A stretch of DNA of 64,000 nucleotides from contig CM038041.1 of NCBI GenBank assembly GCA_021397845.1, forward strand, positions 143,384,780-143,448,779, given 5' to 3'. The first letter of the stretch is position 1. Every line of letters begins with the position of its first letter. The notes under the pieces are model-generated. The model saw only the letters and a list, made by a program, of their open reading frames with translations, did not search any database and was not told the origin of the DNA. This DNA comes from Areca catechu (lineage: Eukaryota > Streptophyta > Magnoliopsida > Arecales > Arecaceae). Below, one piece after another: positions 11,080 to 21,784 of the stretch. Made by a program: the position numbers and the translations under genes.

Positions 11080-11640
11080 GGCTGGATCCTCCCTACTCCT
11101 GCAGCAGTCGACAATGCTAGACTCCTCCGGATGCACACCCAGGCTGAGCCTCATCGTTCACCACCTTCCCCGATCAGAGAGGTCCAAGATCGGCTGAGGT
11201 CTACGATCATTCGCTGCCTCCCGATTGTGCCGCTACCTTCCACCTAGCGACGTTGCCAGCTGCTGTCTTCACCCCTAGGCGCGGCTCCTTCGAGATTACC
11301 GGTGAAGCCTCATCGGGTTCCCTCCGTGAAGACCTTATTCCTGCATGGCATGAATGTGAAGGCATATTCTCCCCTTTACTGACTTCTATGTTGAATGCTC
11401 CTCAAAGCAGCACAGATCTCAAAGCAGCATGCCTTTCATAGCTGCATGGATTGCAAAGCCGTGTAGATCTTAAAGCAGCCAATAAAAAAAATATGAAAAA
11501 AAATCTAGAATTTGTTTCGAAAAAAAAAGAAAGAAAAAGAAAAAGTGAACCTAGTCTTTTTTTATGTGATTAGTTTCGGTTCCATCAAATCCCCGCTGAG
11601 CCTAACTCGATGGAGTCGATTTCTCCCCATCACAGGAGAA

Positions 11641-12209
11641 TGATGGGGACCAAAAGTCCATTTTATTTTATTTTATTTGAGTCCTGTAACAAAGTGAGAC
11701 AACTGAGTCCAGTTGAGTCCACTTAGACAGGTCCAATCTTTTAGTCCAGTCAAGTCTAGCGAGTCTCCAGTCGAGTCAATGTAGTTTCATTCAAGTCATG
11801 TACAAGAGGAGAGTTCGTAGCCAGGAGATTCACCAGGCCCCCCCAACCAGAGCTGGCCTTCTGCACCTGGGCCCTTTCATGCCGCCAAGCCCACAAGAGA
11901 GAGCTCCGGTCCAAGACAAAGGCCCACTGTTGACCAGGTTCACTAGGGTTTCTTGGCCCGTAAGTTAGGGTTTCTTAGCCCTCAAGTCATGTACCCTGGG
12001 ATGAATCTATAAATACCACCCCTCCCCTCTTGTATGAAACATCTTTTTCCTATGAATACAAATTAAAGTTATGTTGATATGAGTTTTGAGTTTTTCTCTG
12101 GATTGGAGTGGGTGTGATGCCCTGGTTCCTTGTTCTTGAGTGAAAGCCCTAATCTCCTGGTGACTTCTATGCTTGCCAGCAATCCATCCTCGATCTCTGT
12201 CCCACATCA
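11641..12209 (+). repeat. 3' LTR of the small LTR element
   Basis: It repeats 9840-10410 from TGATGGGGACC to the end CCCACATCA, then the target duplication TAGCT follows. The first bases are preceded by a short purine run (AGGAGAA). Confidence 0.93.
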
Positions 12210-12214
12210 TAGCT

Positions 12215-13062
12215 CCATCATTCGACTGGCGACAACTACGACCCATAATTGAAGTGTCAACCATTTCCAATGCCTTCCATGCCAAGAAGAGTGCCCGCCA
12301 ATGCTCCCACACTATGGAGGAACTTGTCCCAGAGAGAACCCTTCTAGCAAGAAAGGGAACTCACTGAAATCGATACTGGAGAAGCCCAACCAATGTCTTG
12401 GCATTCCTCTAATCATTTGGGCTTTAAATGAACTTGGTGAAGCCCAACTTCCCTGGCACCCTATTTATAGAGGGAAGGAGGGAAAGTCACTACACCAATG
12501 ACCAATCAGTATGTGACAAGTGGCACCATCCCATTAGCTAGGTGACCAATCCCCAAGAACTAGAAAATAACTAGGCAACTCTCCTAGGGTTGATGTCCCT
12601 TGGGAGGTCGCATATACATGACCCTCAGCATTCCAATCAAGCCAATGCCATAAATACATTGAGTCATGCCCAATCAGAGATCTCACCAGGATCGAGTCTA
12701 TAGGTATGATCAGACTTAGATCGTGCTAGTGCCTCGAGATTCATGAAGATGTTATCTAGGCAACAGTGCATCAGGTGCTGGGTGGAGTTGTCCCAAACAA
12801 TGCATAGATATATAAGACATCATAATTCAAGTTAAGGAACAATGTGCTGGACACGAAGAAATGAAACCAAAAGAAAAAGGACTCTTATTCATTTCTTAGG
12901 TGGAGATTGGGGGAGTACAAAGTCAATAAGCCCTAAGGCCTTCCTCAATCTCTCCCTCCTCCTCCTTATAGTATTCACAATCTCTTCAAGCATGGCATTG
13001 TGAGGACTGAGTGGCTCGTTCACCTCTTTTGTTCTAGGAAAGCGACCCTACATGATGAACTC
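12215..13062. other. no clear gene; promoter-like patch on the minus strand
   Basis: On the minus strand CCTCTATAAATAGGG lies at about 12463-12477, with a CCAAT word near 12500. This looks like the core promoter of an unidentified LTR or gene. 12312-12215 on the minus strand is open and lines up in frame with the env-like frame across the 9840-12209 insertion. The rest shows nothing I can name. Confidence 0.35.
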
Positions 13063-14421
13063 TCACTTGTCAAAGCCAAAGTTATACCCCTGCAAATGTG
13101 CCTTATCTTCTACCCTGGATGAGCACTGGACTTCCCTGGTGACCAAATGTTTGGACTTGCTACTTGGAGATCTCCTCTTAGTGGTGCTTGCCCCTTGTTG
13201 ACTCTCTGAATCATGGGTGAGCTCTTCCTCTAGGTGATCAGCCTTCATTTCTGTCACAACCATTCAAGCCCATAGCATCACTAGGTGTCAAGTTTCATCC
13301 ACCCTAGCAGCCATCATGGAGGCAATGGCTTCTTCTGCATCAATTAACCTCCCCCACAAGAGAGTGAGCTCATGTTTTAGGCCTTCGATCAGCTCGGTAG
13401 AACACCATGTCTTTCACGAGCCTTCCCCATCACCTGTAGCTTTGCTTGCTAAAGAAGAAATTACCTCGCCCTTCTTCATAGACACCTTTCTAGCAATGCC
13501 GGACAATGCACCTACCTTGCAAAGTGTCTCACCCCCTTTTGTGGATACCTTACTAGTGGCACTAGATAGCATGCCCTGCTCGTGAGGGAGCTCCACTATT
13601 GTAGCTTCATCGATGGTGCTAAACAACGTGCCATGCCCGCGAGGCATGTCCTCCACCAACAAACTGGGTCCTCCTTGCTGTGGGACCATGCCCCCTCTGC
13701 TGGTGCCCTTAGTTTGGGTCACCGTGTTGACCCCCATTAGAACCAGGGATTCTCCATCTACATGCCCACGGAGACCTTAACCACCACTATGGAAGCTTCG
13801 CCCATGGTTGCCCTCATCCTGACACCCTTTGAGAATCGAGCGAACCTATAGTGGGTAGCCTTTAGCTCCCAAGTCAGGTCCTTATTCTTGCCCATGTATA
13901 GGTCTAACTGGCATTCGACTGCTTGCCTAGCTTTTTTAGCTATAGACTGGTCACACTCTATAGAAGTGCACACATTCTCTGTGATCTTCAACTTATGCCT
14001 AGCATTAGTGATCTCTCCCCTTGCATTTGCGACCTCATCCTAGAGTTGTATGGTGTTGGTCTCCACTACCTATTGAAAAGGAGAAATGGTCAGTAGGATA
14101 AAGAGGAGAAACTCACAACAATAATAGGGGTCACCCTACCAGCAAATACAAGGTGAGGTAGTCAATCAGCCTCCTGGGCAGCGGGTCAAGCATTCGACTA
14201 GCATGAGGCGAGGAGCTATGAAGCCTGTTGCTACTACCCTTAGTCACCATTGGGAGTATTCCTATTGGGTGACCCACCCCAGGAGATGCCGCTATGAGAG
14301 TTAAATCTTCTCTATGCTCACCAGCCTTGCCTGTAGTCTCTCCTACTACCTTGCCCACTAGCAAATTAATGGTAGTTGAGAGAACTTTAGCAACTACTTG
14401 AATTGTTGGTAGACATTCCAT
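13063..14421 (-). pseudogene. unidentified minus-strand coding-like region
   Basis: Successive open stretches at 14421-14131, 13991-13758, 13737-13414 and 13263-13063 run in one direction. The second is rich in charged residues with a helical, coiled-coil look (SIAKKARQAVECQLDLYMGK). The third is Gly/Ser/Thr-rich. A TTTTCAATAG acceptor-like site near 14070 and a GGTAGGGTGA donor-like site near 14137 could bound a small intron. Such proteins are common in uncharacterised plant transposable elements, but I recognise no family and assign no function. The right edge is cut by copia 1. Confidence 0.35.
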
Positions 14422-16267
14422 TGAAAGAATTATGCCCTGAAAGTCAATCGCAGTTATTGTATCAGTGGCATTTTGTATTCTCCCAACTCAAGATTGATAT
14501 TAATAAAGGCAATTATGATTCATCATTTGATGTGTCTTATATTTTAATTAAAAGATTATAATGAACCCCATAGGGTAGGGCAATGGAATTAGGATTATAA
14601 TAGAGATCATAAAGGTGAGACCTAAGTTTCTATAAATCCCAATCTAAAATATTTCTAGTCATTGGATCATCGATTCGGTGATCGATGAATCCGGAAAAAC
14701 TAGCACATCCTATGTATGCTCAATGGAGAGGGTGGTTGGTCTGACATCCACTTGTATAGAGACACTAATACAAGGATGTGGGTGCTCATTAGGTTATGAG
14801 TTCACTGAACTGATTCAATAAGAGAACATCAAATGAAAGTCTTACTTGTCAAAAAAATGCTCTCTTAGTGAGAGTTATGCATGTGTCCTTAGACCTATGA
14901 CTACTATAGTACCTTGTGCATATGAACCCATGTTTTGGTGCATACTCATTCATGATAATTAAGTCATGTATGGGGTACTTCTGGATATGGTGGATTATGT
15001 ATGAAGGTAATGAGTAGGTCAACAAGGAATCGATCACTCATAGTAAGAGGAGAAGTTATCCTGCGTGATCTCTTTGAATAATGATTCAGGAAGTCTTTGA
15101 TCAAAGCATGATGAGATTAGATAGGGTTTCTAATCTTTCATCGATCGAGTTTTCATTATCGAATTGAGATTTGAAAGAATTAAGTGCTAGGGTTTGACAT
15201 TTATCCATACCCATCACTTAATCGAGAAAGGAAGATCGAAAGATTGAATTGCACGGTAACTTTCCATTGAAGGGTATTTTGGTAATTTCAACCAAATTTC
15301 TCATCTTTCGAGTTGACATGATACGTTGCTAGACATCAATCATGTCTTATATGTTTTCATGGATCAATTCGATTGGATTCATGAGTCAATTTCAAAGTTG
15401 GTTCGAATTAGCAACTAGGTCAGCTCAATTTGACATAATTAGGTCAATCGGGTTCGTTGGATCGAATCAGCTTGGACCTAGATCTACTGCTAGCTAGATG
15501 TGGAACCCAAAGGGTCACACACATTAAGGAATTGGCCAAGAAGTCAATTATATATTTATTAAGATCATGGGATCCTAATTGGCTAGCTAATTGACATACT
15601 AGTATATGTTAGCTAGCCCAACTCCTAACCCAATTAGATTGGGTTAGCTTGTTTGCTAATTAGGCTAACCAATTTAAGTGGTATTTAAATTGGGTTGAGT
15701 TCTAAGTGGGGCATCCTAATTCAATATTTATCTTGATTTATTTGATTTATCTTGGTCATTTTGAAGAGTCCTACAAGGCATGGACTCTTGGCGCCAATTC
15801 TTGGTGTGCACCAAAATGCATGTGCACAGAAGGACCAAGAGTCCTTCTGCTTGTCAGTCACCATGGCTAGACAAAGTCCAAGGGACTTCATCCTCATCTC
15901 CACGCCCCAGTTGGAAGAGTTTTAACCGGTCAAAAGGGGTGGAATTCAGTGTGAAAGGGATTGGCGCAAAATGAAGAGTTGCGTCTCTTCATTTTGGCGC
16001 TAATTTGAGACCAAGAGTCCTTCTGTTTGAAGGCTCTTGTGTTTCTATGATGCCTCACATCTGAAATCATGCTTCTTGGACTTTCCATAACTGGTCAAAG
16101 CCAAGTGGTAGAAGGAGAAAAATTGCTAGAAATCGAAGAGACAAAGACTTGTCTCTTGGTGCATGAAAGGTCTTATCCATATATGTTTTTCTATCCTTAT
16201 AAGACTCCTTCTATTTGAAAGGTCTTATCAAATGGTAGGTGGATAGACATATTAGGTGCCCCATCCC

Positions 16268-16280
16268 ACTCTATATATAA
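16268..16280 (+). promoter_or_regulatory. TATA box of the copia 1 LTR
   Basis: CTCTATATATAATGG marks the likely core promoter. The matching boxes are TATATAAAT near 24688 and 34568 and TATATAAAGG near 61549 in related LTRs. Confidence 0.65.
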
Positions 16281-16395
16281 TGGCATCGATAATTTGATGC
16301 CAAAGCAGATGAGACTCCTATCAGAATACTACTACTATTTTCTCTCCCTCTCTCTTAAAACAAGTTTGTCTCTTTAAGACATAACTTGTTCTTTC

Positions 16396-16412
16396 TAGAC
16401 AAGGCTAGTCTA
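16396..16412 (+). ncRNA. hairpin in the transcribed LTR part of copia
   Basis: TAGAC AAGGCTA GTCTA forms a five-pair stem. The corresponding site reads GACAAGGCTTGTC at 24778 and 34661, and GATAAGGCTTATC at 61636. Pairing is kept although bases differ. The position just after the promoter suggests an RNA element. Confidence 0.45.
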
Positions 16413-16808
16413 ATTAAGACAAGAGCCTAGGCAAAAAAATAGAAGTATTAGGAAACTAAGAGTTGAATCAGAGTGCTCTCTAAGAGCCCAACAGGAAGGT
16501 AGGGGATCCAGCAAAGGAGGAAAGTTCGAAAGGCTGCTAAAAGAGTCCCAATCAAACAAGCAACTTGCATAAGAGTCCTTCCTTGGTCCGATTCCTATGT
16601 GGATCACCTCTGGAAAGCATGCACTTGTGTGCCTAGTAGAAATAAAGGAATATAGCATTCTAGGTATTTTTCTATTACCCTAAAGATTAGATTTATTAAT
16701 TGTTATGCTCAAGTGGTCCTAGGGTTTAAGGTTCCGGCCAGTTAAGGTTTTGAATATGAAAATTTGAATCCTAGTCTTCCACTATGCCCAACCCTTGCTA
16801 ACCCAACA

Positions 16809-16822
16809 GTGGTATCAGAGCC
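16809..16822 (+). promoter_or_regulatory. primer binding site, initiator-Met tRNA
   Basis: GTGGTATCAGAGCC abuts the LTR end ..CCCAACA. It is intact, unlike the decayed site in copia 2 (35081-35090). Confidence 0.92.
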
Positions 16823-17501
16823 ACCTTGATGCATGCATTTAGTAATTTCTTTAGTGATTGATTGCTTTCTATGCTATGAATCGATGCATGATTAGTTTAA
16901 ACTACATATGTGATATGTTATGTCCTAATAACTACTTCAAATTGAGTTAGTCACCATGGCTCTCCGGTCATAGGAGCCAATTAGGGTTTAAAGGCCCTCT
17001 TTTCCCATTAATGGGGTCTCCTATGGTGTGTAAGGATACCGCTATAGCCATATCCCATGAACAAGTGAGGTGAACGAGATGATATTTTAATCATGCTTAT
17101 ATTAGGCATATTAGGGTTAATATGCTTGATTATTGGAATGAATGTCATGTTGACATGATTGATTAGGATGTGTTAGAGACCATCAAAGCCCTCATAAAAA
17201 ATATATTTAGTCATAGCAAAAGTTAATCATGATTTAAATCTGATTAAGGTTTGATCAGCTAATTGGTGTCTAGGCAAAGTGGCTCTAGGAAGGTAAAGGG
17301 AATGAGGTTTTTTAATTGGTTCTATTATCTTACCTGGCCAATTTAATTGGCGTCTAAAGAAAGCAACGGGGGGACCCCCTCATCTCTCCCACTTACTTAG
17401 CCAATTTGGTCAAATCTAAACCTTCAACTGGAAATTCTAATTGATTAAGCACACTATAAATTGCCTTCCTTCATGCTATGACAAATTGGTATCTAAACTA
17501 T

Positions 17502-17813
17502 AGTAAGTTTGTTAAGCAAACTCAAGGCTTACTATTAGGGTTTGATATAAAGTTTGACATGGTATATTTTATGCTTTATAGTATGATTGATAATGCTATT
17601 TTGTTGAGCAAACTCAAGGGTAATATTATTCAATCGTGACTATATAAAATGAAGGGTTCAACTAAACTAAGATATTATAGTTTGTTGTGCAAACACAAGG
17701 CTGTGTCTTAGAGGCAAGTGTTATGTTAAGAATTGCAAGGGATGTAATTGGAAAGGAATGTCCTACCCTTGAACTTATAAGTGTTTATTGTGTAAACACA
17801 AGGCATTTGTAAG
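17502..17813 (+). ncRNA. four stem-loops in the copia 1 leader
   Basis: Hairpins lie at 17502-17533 (AGTAAG/CTTACT), 17585-17635 (GATTGATAAT with ATTATTCAATC, inner TTGAG/CTCAA), 17669-17709 (AAGA/TCTT, inner TTGTG/CACAA) and 17774-17813 (CTTATA/TGTAAG, inner TTGTG/CACAA). All share a TTTGTT..CAAAC.CAAGG core. The same four occur in copia 2 with compensatory stem changes. They sit between the primer site and gag, where packaging, dimerisation or translation signals are expected. The function is unknown. Confidence 0.6.
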
Positions 17814-17935
17814 GAATTGGGTTCTTAATCGCACTAAAGAAATCGGATATTGGTTTCTCGTCTACCATAGTTGAGGGTTATGGTATTCGAAGAAAATAGT
17901 GGGAGACACAATTAGATTGAAGTCCTTATCTAATT

Positions 17936-18916
17936 GTGGTTATCATCTTGAGTGGTCTACTTATGTATTGTTCTTGTTTTTTCGTAGATTTAAAATTAAA
18001 TGGCTTATTTCTTTCACTGCAGGGCATCCTGGATGCCAATAAACTGATCGGACCAAATTATATGGATTGGTTGAGAAACATGATAATAGTACTTGCTCAG
18101 GAAAAGGTTTTCTACATCTTCAATTCTTTAGATCTAGGTTCGATCGGAGATGATGCTATAGAGGAGGAAAATACAACTTATAGAATGTGGCAGAATGATA
18201 GCTTGACTATCAAGTGCATCATGTTAGCCTCGATGAGCAATGAGCTACAGAGGCAACATGAAGACATGGAACCTCAGTCCATACTGCTCAATCTCAAAGA
18301 GCTGTTTATCATGAACTACCACATGAACAAACTGAATCTTTCATTACCAAAGCTACTTAACATGCTTAAGACAACTGGGAGCCACTTTAAAGGAGATAAG
18401 GCTAATCATCTTCTTCTAGTTGATGGGAAGAAGAAAGGGGTAATGAAAAGGGGCACAAAGCAAAAGCTGAACCCTAAGAACAGCATCAATAAGAGGAAGA
18501 AGGTAAAGAGGCCTTCAAATGATAGATCCAATTTCTTCTGTTGCAAGAAGGGATATTGCAAGAAGAACTGCAAGATGTATCTTGCAGGTCTGAAGCAGGA
18601 TACCAGTGGAGCATCAATAGGTTTGTTTATGATACAAACAAACTTTTTATTGAGCTCTTCAACTTCTAATTCATGGGTATTGGATACCGCATGTGGGTCT
18701 TATATCTGCAAGTCTTTGCAGGGACTTCATAAGATTAGAAGGTTGAAGAAGGGTGACTTCAAGCTTTATGGCACGAGTGGAGAAGCCATTCATGCTGAAA
18801 CTACTGGAACCTACATGTTATTATTGCCTTCGGGCAAGATAATGGAATTGAAAGATTGTTATTTTATTTCAGATGTTATTAGAAATATTATTTCTGTACC
18901 TCTGTTATTAAGATAA
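17936..18916 (+). pseudogene. gag and protease of copia 1
   Basis: The frame starts upstream of the gag homology. Gag is recognisable from residue 30 or so (GILDANKLIGPNYMDWLR...MLASMSNELQRQ). The likely original ATG at 18000 is out of frame by one base. About 215 bases present in copia 2 (around 36567-36781) are missing between KELF and MNYHMNKL. The zinc knuckle is ruined (FFCCKKGYCKKNC: the first Cys is Phe and the His is Tyr). The protease active site DTACGSYIC follows. A stop at 18916 precedes the linker to integrase. Confidence 0.85.
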
Positions 18917-19026
18917 GGTTATGAAAAAAAAGTTGAGAAAAATGGTTGTTCCATTTTTCATTCTAATGACTTCTTTGGAATGGAAAATTTATAAATGGTC
19001 TTTTAATTCTATAGCTCAATGATGAA

Positions 19027-19990
19027 GTGTTGCTTATAGAAAATAAAAAGAGAAAGAGAGATGATACCAATGAAACCTTCTTTTGGCATTGCTGGTTAGG
19101 TCATATTAATGAGTCAAGGATTAACAAGTTATACAAAGATGATTTCTTTGGTCCTTATGATTATAAATCATTAGGAACTTATGAATCATGTCTCATGGAA
19201 AAAATGACCAAGTCTCCATTCTCTGGACATGGAGAAAGGGCAACTAAGTTGTTAGGTTTAATATACTCAGATGTATGTGGACCTATGTCAACTCAGGCTA
19301 AAAGAGGATACTCTTGCTTCATCACTTTCATTGATGATTTATCTAGGTTCGAATATGTATATCTTATAAAACATTATTCCGAAGCATTTGATAAATTTAA
19401 AGAGTATCAAAGTATGGTTGAGAAATAAATCGGAAAAAGTATTAAAGTCCTTCGATCAGACCAAGGAGGAGAATATATATCTAGTGAATTTCTTAATCAT
19501 CTTAAGGAAAATGGTATTCTCTCTAAATAGACCCCTCCATATATACCATAATTAAATGGTGTAGCAGAAAGGAGGAATTATACCTTGTTTGACATGGTAA
19601 GGTCCATGATGTGCTTCACAAATCTTTCAATATCTTTCTGGGGATATGCCCTAAAAATTGCTGCATATGTATTAAATAGGGTACCATCAAAATCAGTGCC
19701 TAGTACTCCATATGAATTATGGAATGGCAAGAAACCAAGTCTTAAACATCTTAAGATTTAGGGTTGTCCAGCTTATGTTAAAAAGGAATTTGGATATAAA
19801 CTAAGTACTAGGGCTGAGAAATGTAGGTTTATCAATTATTCTTAAGAAGGTATTGGATATCTGTTCTATCATCCTACTAAACAAAAGGTTCTTGTTAGTA
19901 GGCATGCTGTATTCTTGGAAAAAGAATCTATCCAAGAAGAAGGTAATGAGAGAATAATTGAATTAAGCGAAGTTCAAGATGAACAAATTC
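19027..19990 (+). pseudogene. integrase of copia 1, broken
   Basis: The pre-integrase zinc region is H-C-W-L-G-H-I-N-E-S-R...ESCLMEKM; the first Cys of the usual CESC is Tyr. The catalytic core has its first Asp in YSDVCGPM (near 19270), its second in LRSDQGGEY (near 19457) and Glu in NGVAERRN (near 19568). Stops lie at 19426, after GILSK and in the PQLNG region. The C-terminal part (ELWNGKKPSLKHL) continues to about 19990 with more stops. The enzyme would insert the DNA copy into the genome. Confidence 0.85.
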
Positions 19991-20064
19991 AAGTTTCTCA
20001 ATCAAAAGTACCAGTTGATCAGGTACAACCATAACACACACCTCCCCTCCATAGGTCAGAGAGA

Positions 20065-20945
20065 GTGCAGGCAGCACCTCTAAGATATGGTTTTATGATT
20101 GGAAATAATAATGAAACCGGTATCATTAAAGGAGATGATCCATTGACCTATACAGAAGCTATCATGAGTAAGGACTCTGACAAATGGTTAAGTGCTATGA
20201 AATATGAAATGGACTCCATGTATGACAACCAGGTTTGGACCTTGGTTGACCCACCTGAGGAAATTATCCCAATAGGGTGCAAATGTATATTCAAAAGGAT
20301 GATTGGAGTAGATGGGCAAATAGAAACCTACAAGGCTAGGTTAGTGGCAAAAAGTTTCAAGCAATAGCATGGTATAGACTATGATGAAACCTTCTCACCA
20401 GTTGCCATGCTCAAGTCCATTAGGATTATGCTTGCCATTGCTGTATACTATGATTATGAGATCTGATAGATGGAAGTTAAGACTGCATTCCTCCATGAAA
20501 ATCTTGAGGAAGAAGTCTTTATGTCATAGCCAGAGGGTTTTGTCTTAAGTAGGAGACCAAACCAAGTATGTAAGCTTAGGAAATCCATTTATGGATTGAA
20601 GCAAGCATCAAGGAGGTGGAACATTCATTTTGATGAAACTATTAAGGAATTTGGTTTCATTAAGAATACAGATAAGTGATATGTGTATAAGAAGACAAGT
20701 GGGAGTGCCATTATTTTTTTGGTCTTGTATATCGATGACATACTTATCATTGGAAATGATGTTCCAATGATGCAGTCAATTAAATCATGGCTGTCAAAAA
20801 GTTTTCTATGAAGGATTTAGGAGAAGCATCATATATTCTAGGAATAAAGATCTATAGAGACAGATCTAAAAGGATGCTAGGATTATCCCAATCTAGGTAC
20901 ATAGACATAATATCAAAGAGATTCAATATGGAGGAAAGTAAGAAG
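20065..20945 (+). pseudogene. reverse transcriptase of copia 1, broken
   Basis: The N-terminal part is open to 20367 (AMKYEMDSMYDNQVWTLVD, KARLVAK). Then come YDETFSPVAMLKSIR, TAFLHENLEEEVF, SIYGLKQAS and the catalytic LYIDDILIIGND near 20724. Stops sit after KSFKQ and in EI*QMEV and VFMS*PEGF, and frame breaks follow. The order after integrase confirms Ty1/copia. Confidence 0.88.
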
Positions 20946-20987
20946 GGTTACTTGCCCATGAGTTAAGGCATACACCTATCTAAAAGG

Positions 20988-21713
20988 ATGTCACCTATGA
21001 CTCCAGAAGAAAGAGATAGGATGAATAAGATTCTTTTTGCTTCGATAGTAGGATCAATAATATATGCAATGCTATGTACCAGGCCTGATGTTGCTTATGC
21101 CATAGGCATAGTAAGTAGGTTCCAGGCTGATCCAGGGGAGGATCATTCGAAAGTTATGAAAAACATCCTTGAGTACCTAAGAAGGACTAAAGATGTTTTT
21201 CTTATATATGGTGGATCAGAGTTGAAACTAGAAGGTTATACATATTCTAGTTTCCAATCTGATCCAGATGACAGTAAGTCCATATCAGGATATGTTTTTA
21301 CTCTAAATAGAGGAGCAATGAGTTGGAAGAGTACCAAGCAGCCAAATATAGCTGACTCAGTCATTGAGGCATAATACATAGCTATTAGTGAAGCCGCTAA
21401 GAAAGCAGTCTGGATGAAGAAGTTCATCATGGAATTGGACGTGGTTCCTATAATAGAGCATCCAGTACCATTGTATTGTGATAACAATGTACTGTTGCAT
21501 AAGCAAAGGAACCGAGGTCTCACCATAAGTCCAAGCACATCCTGAGATGCTTCCATCTCAATCGAGAAATCATCTAAAAAAATGATTTGATAGTAAAATG
21601 AGTTGACACAAAGAACAACATAGCAGACCCATTCACTAAGGCCCTTCCTTTACAGCAGTTAGATCACCATCTAAATTGTCTAGGTATTAAATACAAGGAT
21701 GATTGGCTTTAAT
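20988..21713 (+). pseudogene. RNase H of copia 1 and polypurine tract
   Basis: The frame 20988-21374 reads CTRPDVAYAIGIVSRF, YLRRTKDVFLIYGGSELKLEGYTYSSF and SWKSTKQ, the standard copia RNase H signatures. The last part (EAAKKAVWMKKF, CDNN) is out of frame or interrupted. AAGTGGGAGA directly before 21727 is the plus-strand primer tract. Confidence 0.88.
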
Positions 21714-21726
21714 GCAAGTGGGAGAT

Positions 21727-21784
21727 TGAAAGAATTATACCTTGAAAGTCAATCATAGTTATTGTATCAGTGGCATTTTGTATT
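21727..21784 (+). repeat. stub of the copia 1 3' LTR
   Basis: Fifty-eight bases match the 5' LTR start (TGAAAGAATTATACC..GGCATTTTGTATT). The match stops exactly where another LTR begins with TGATGCGGGACG. The expected continuation CTCCCAACTC is not found on the far side, so sequence has been lost. Confidence 0.9.

Larger units (their letters stand above)
9840..12209 (+). mobile_element. small non-autonomous LTR retrotransposon, complete
   Basis: Two LTRs (571 and 569 bases) flank a 1230-base interior, and the whole is bounded by a perfect target duplication TAGCT (9835-9839 and 12210-12214). A TTGGTATCAGAGCC primer site directly follows the left LTR. No gag, protease, integrase or RT domain is present, so it must have moved with enzymes from another element. 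The interior is GC-rich, unlike its surroundings, and includes a RACK1-like fragment. LTRs differ by roughly 4-5% by eye. Confidence 0.93.
14422..16808 (+). repeat. 5' LTR of copia 1
   Basis: It runs from TGAAAGAATTATGCCC to ..AACCCAACA, immediately before GTGGTATCAGAGCC, and is 2387 bases long. Its start is repeated at 21727 and 59672 after AAGTGGGAGA polypurine tracts. It contains a TATA box and, about 125 bases downstream, the TAGAC..GTCTA hairpin. Confidence 0.92.
14422..21784 (+). mobile_element. Ty1/copia element 1, 3' LTR truncated
   Basis: A full 5' LTR, an initiator-Met primer site, a structured leader, gag, protease, integrase, RT and RNase H appear in copia order (integrase before RT). 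The polypurine tract and the first 58 bases of the 3' LTR follow, and that LTR is then interrupted at 21785. Many stops make it inactive. Copia element 2 (34190-62032) belongs to the same family, sharing leader and protein sequence. The five bases before the LTR are TCCAT; no matching right duplication is available. Confidence 0.93.

Noticed and set aside
10517..11138. Long minus-strand frames in the small LTR element as genes.
   Set aside because: High GC content removes stops by chance; no domain is seen and the RACK1 reading is on the plus strand.
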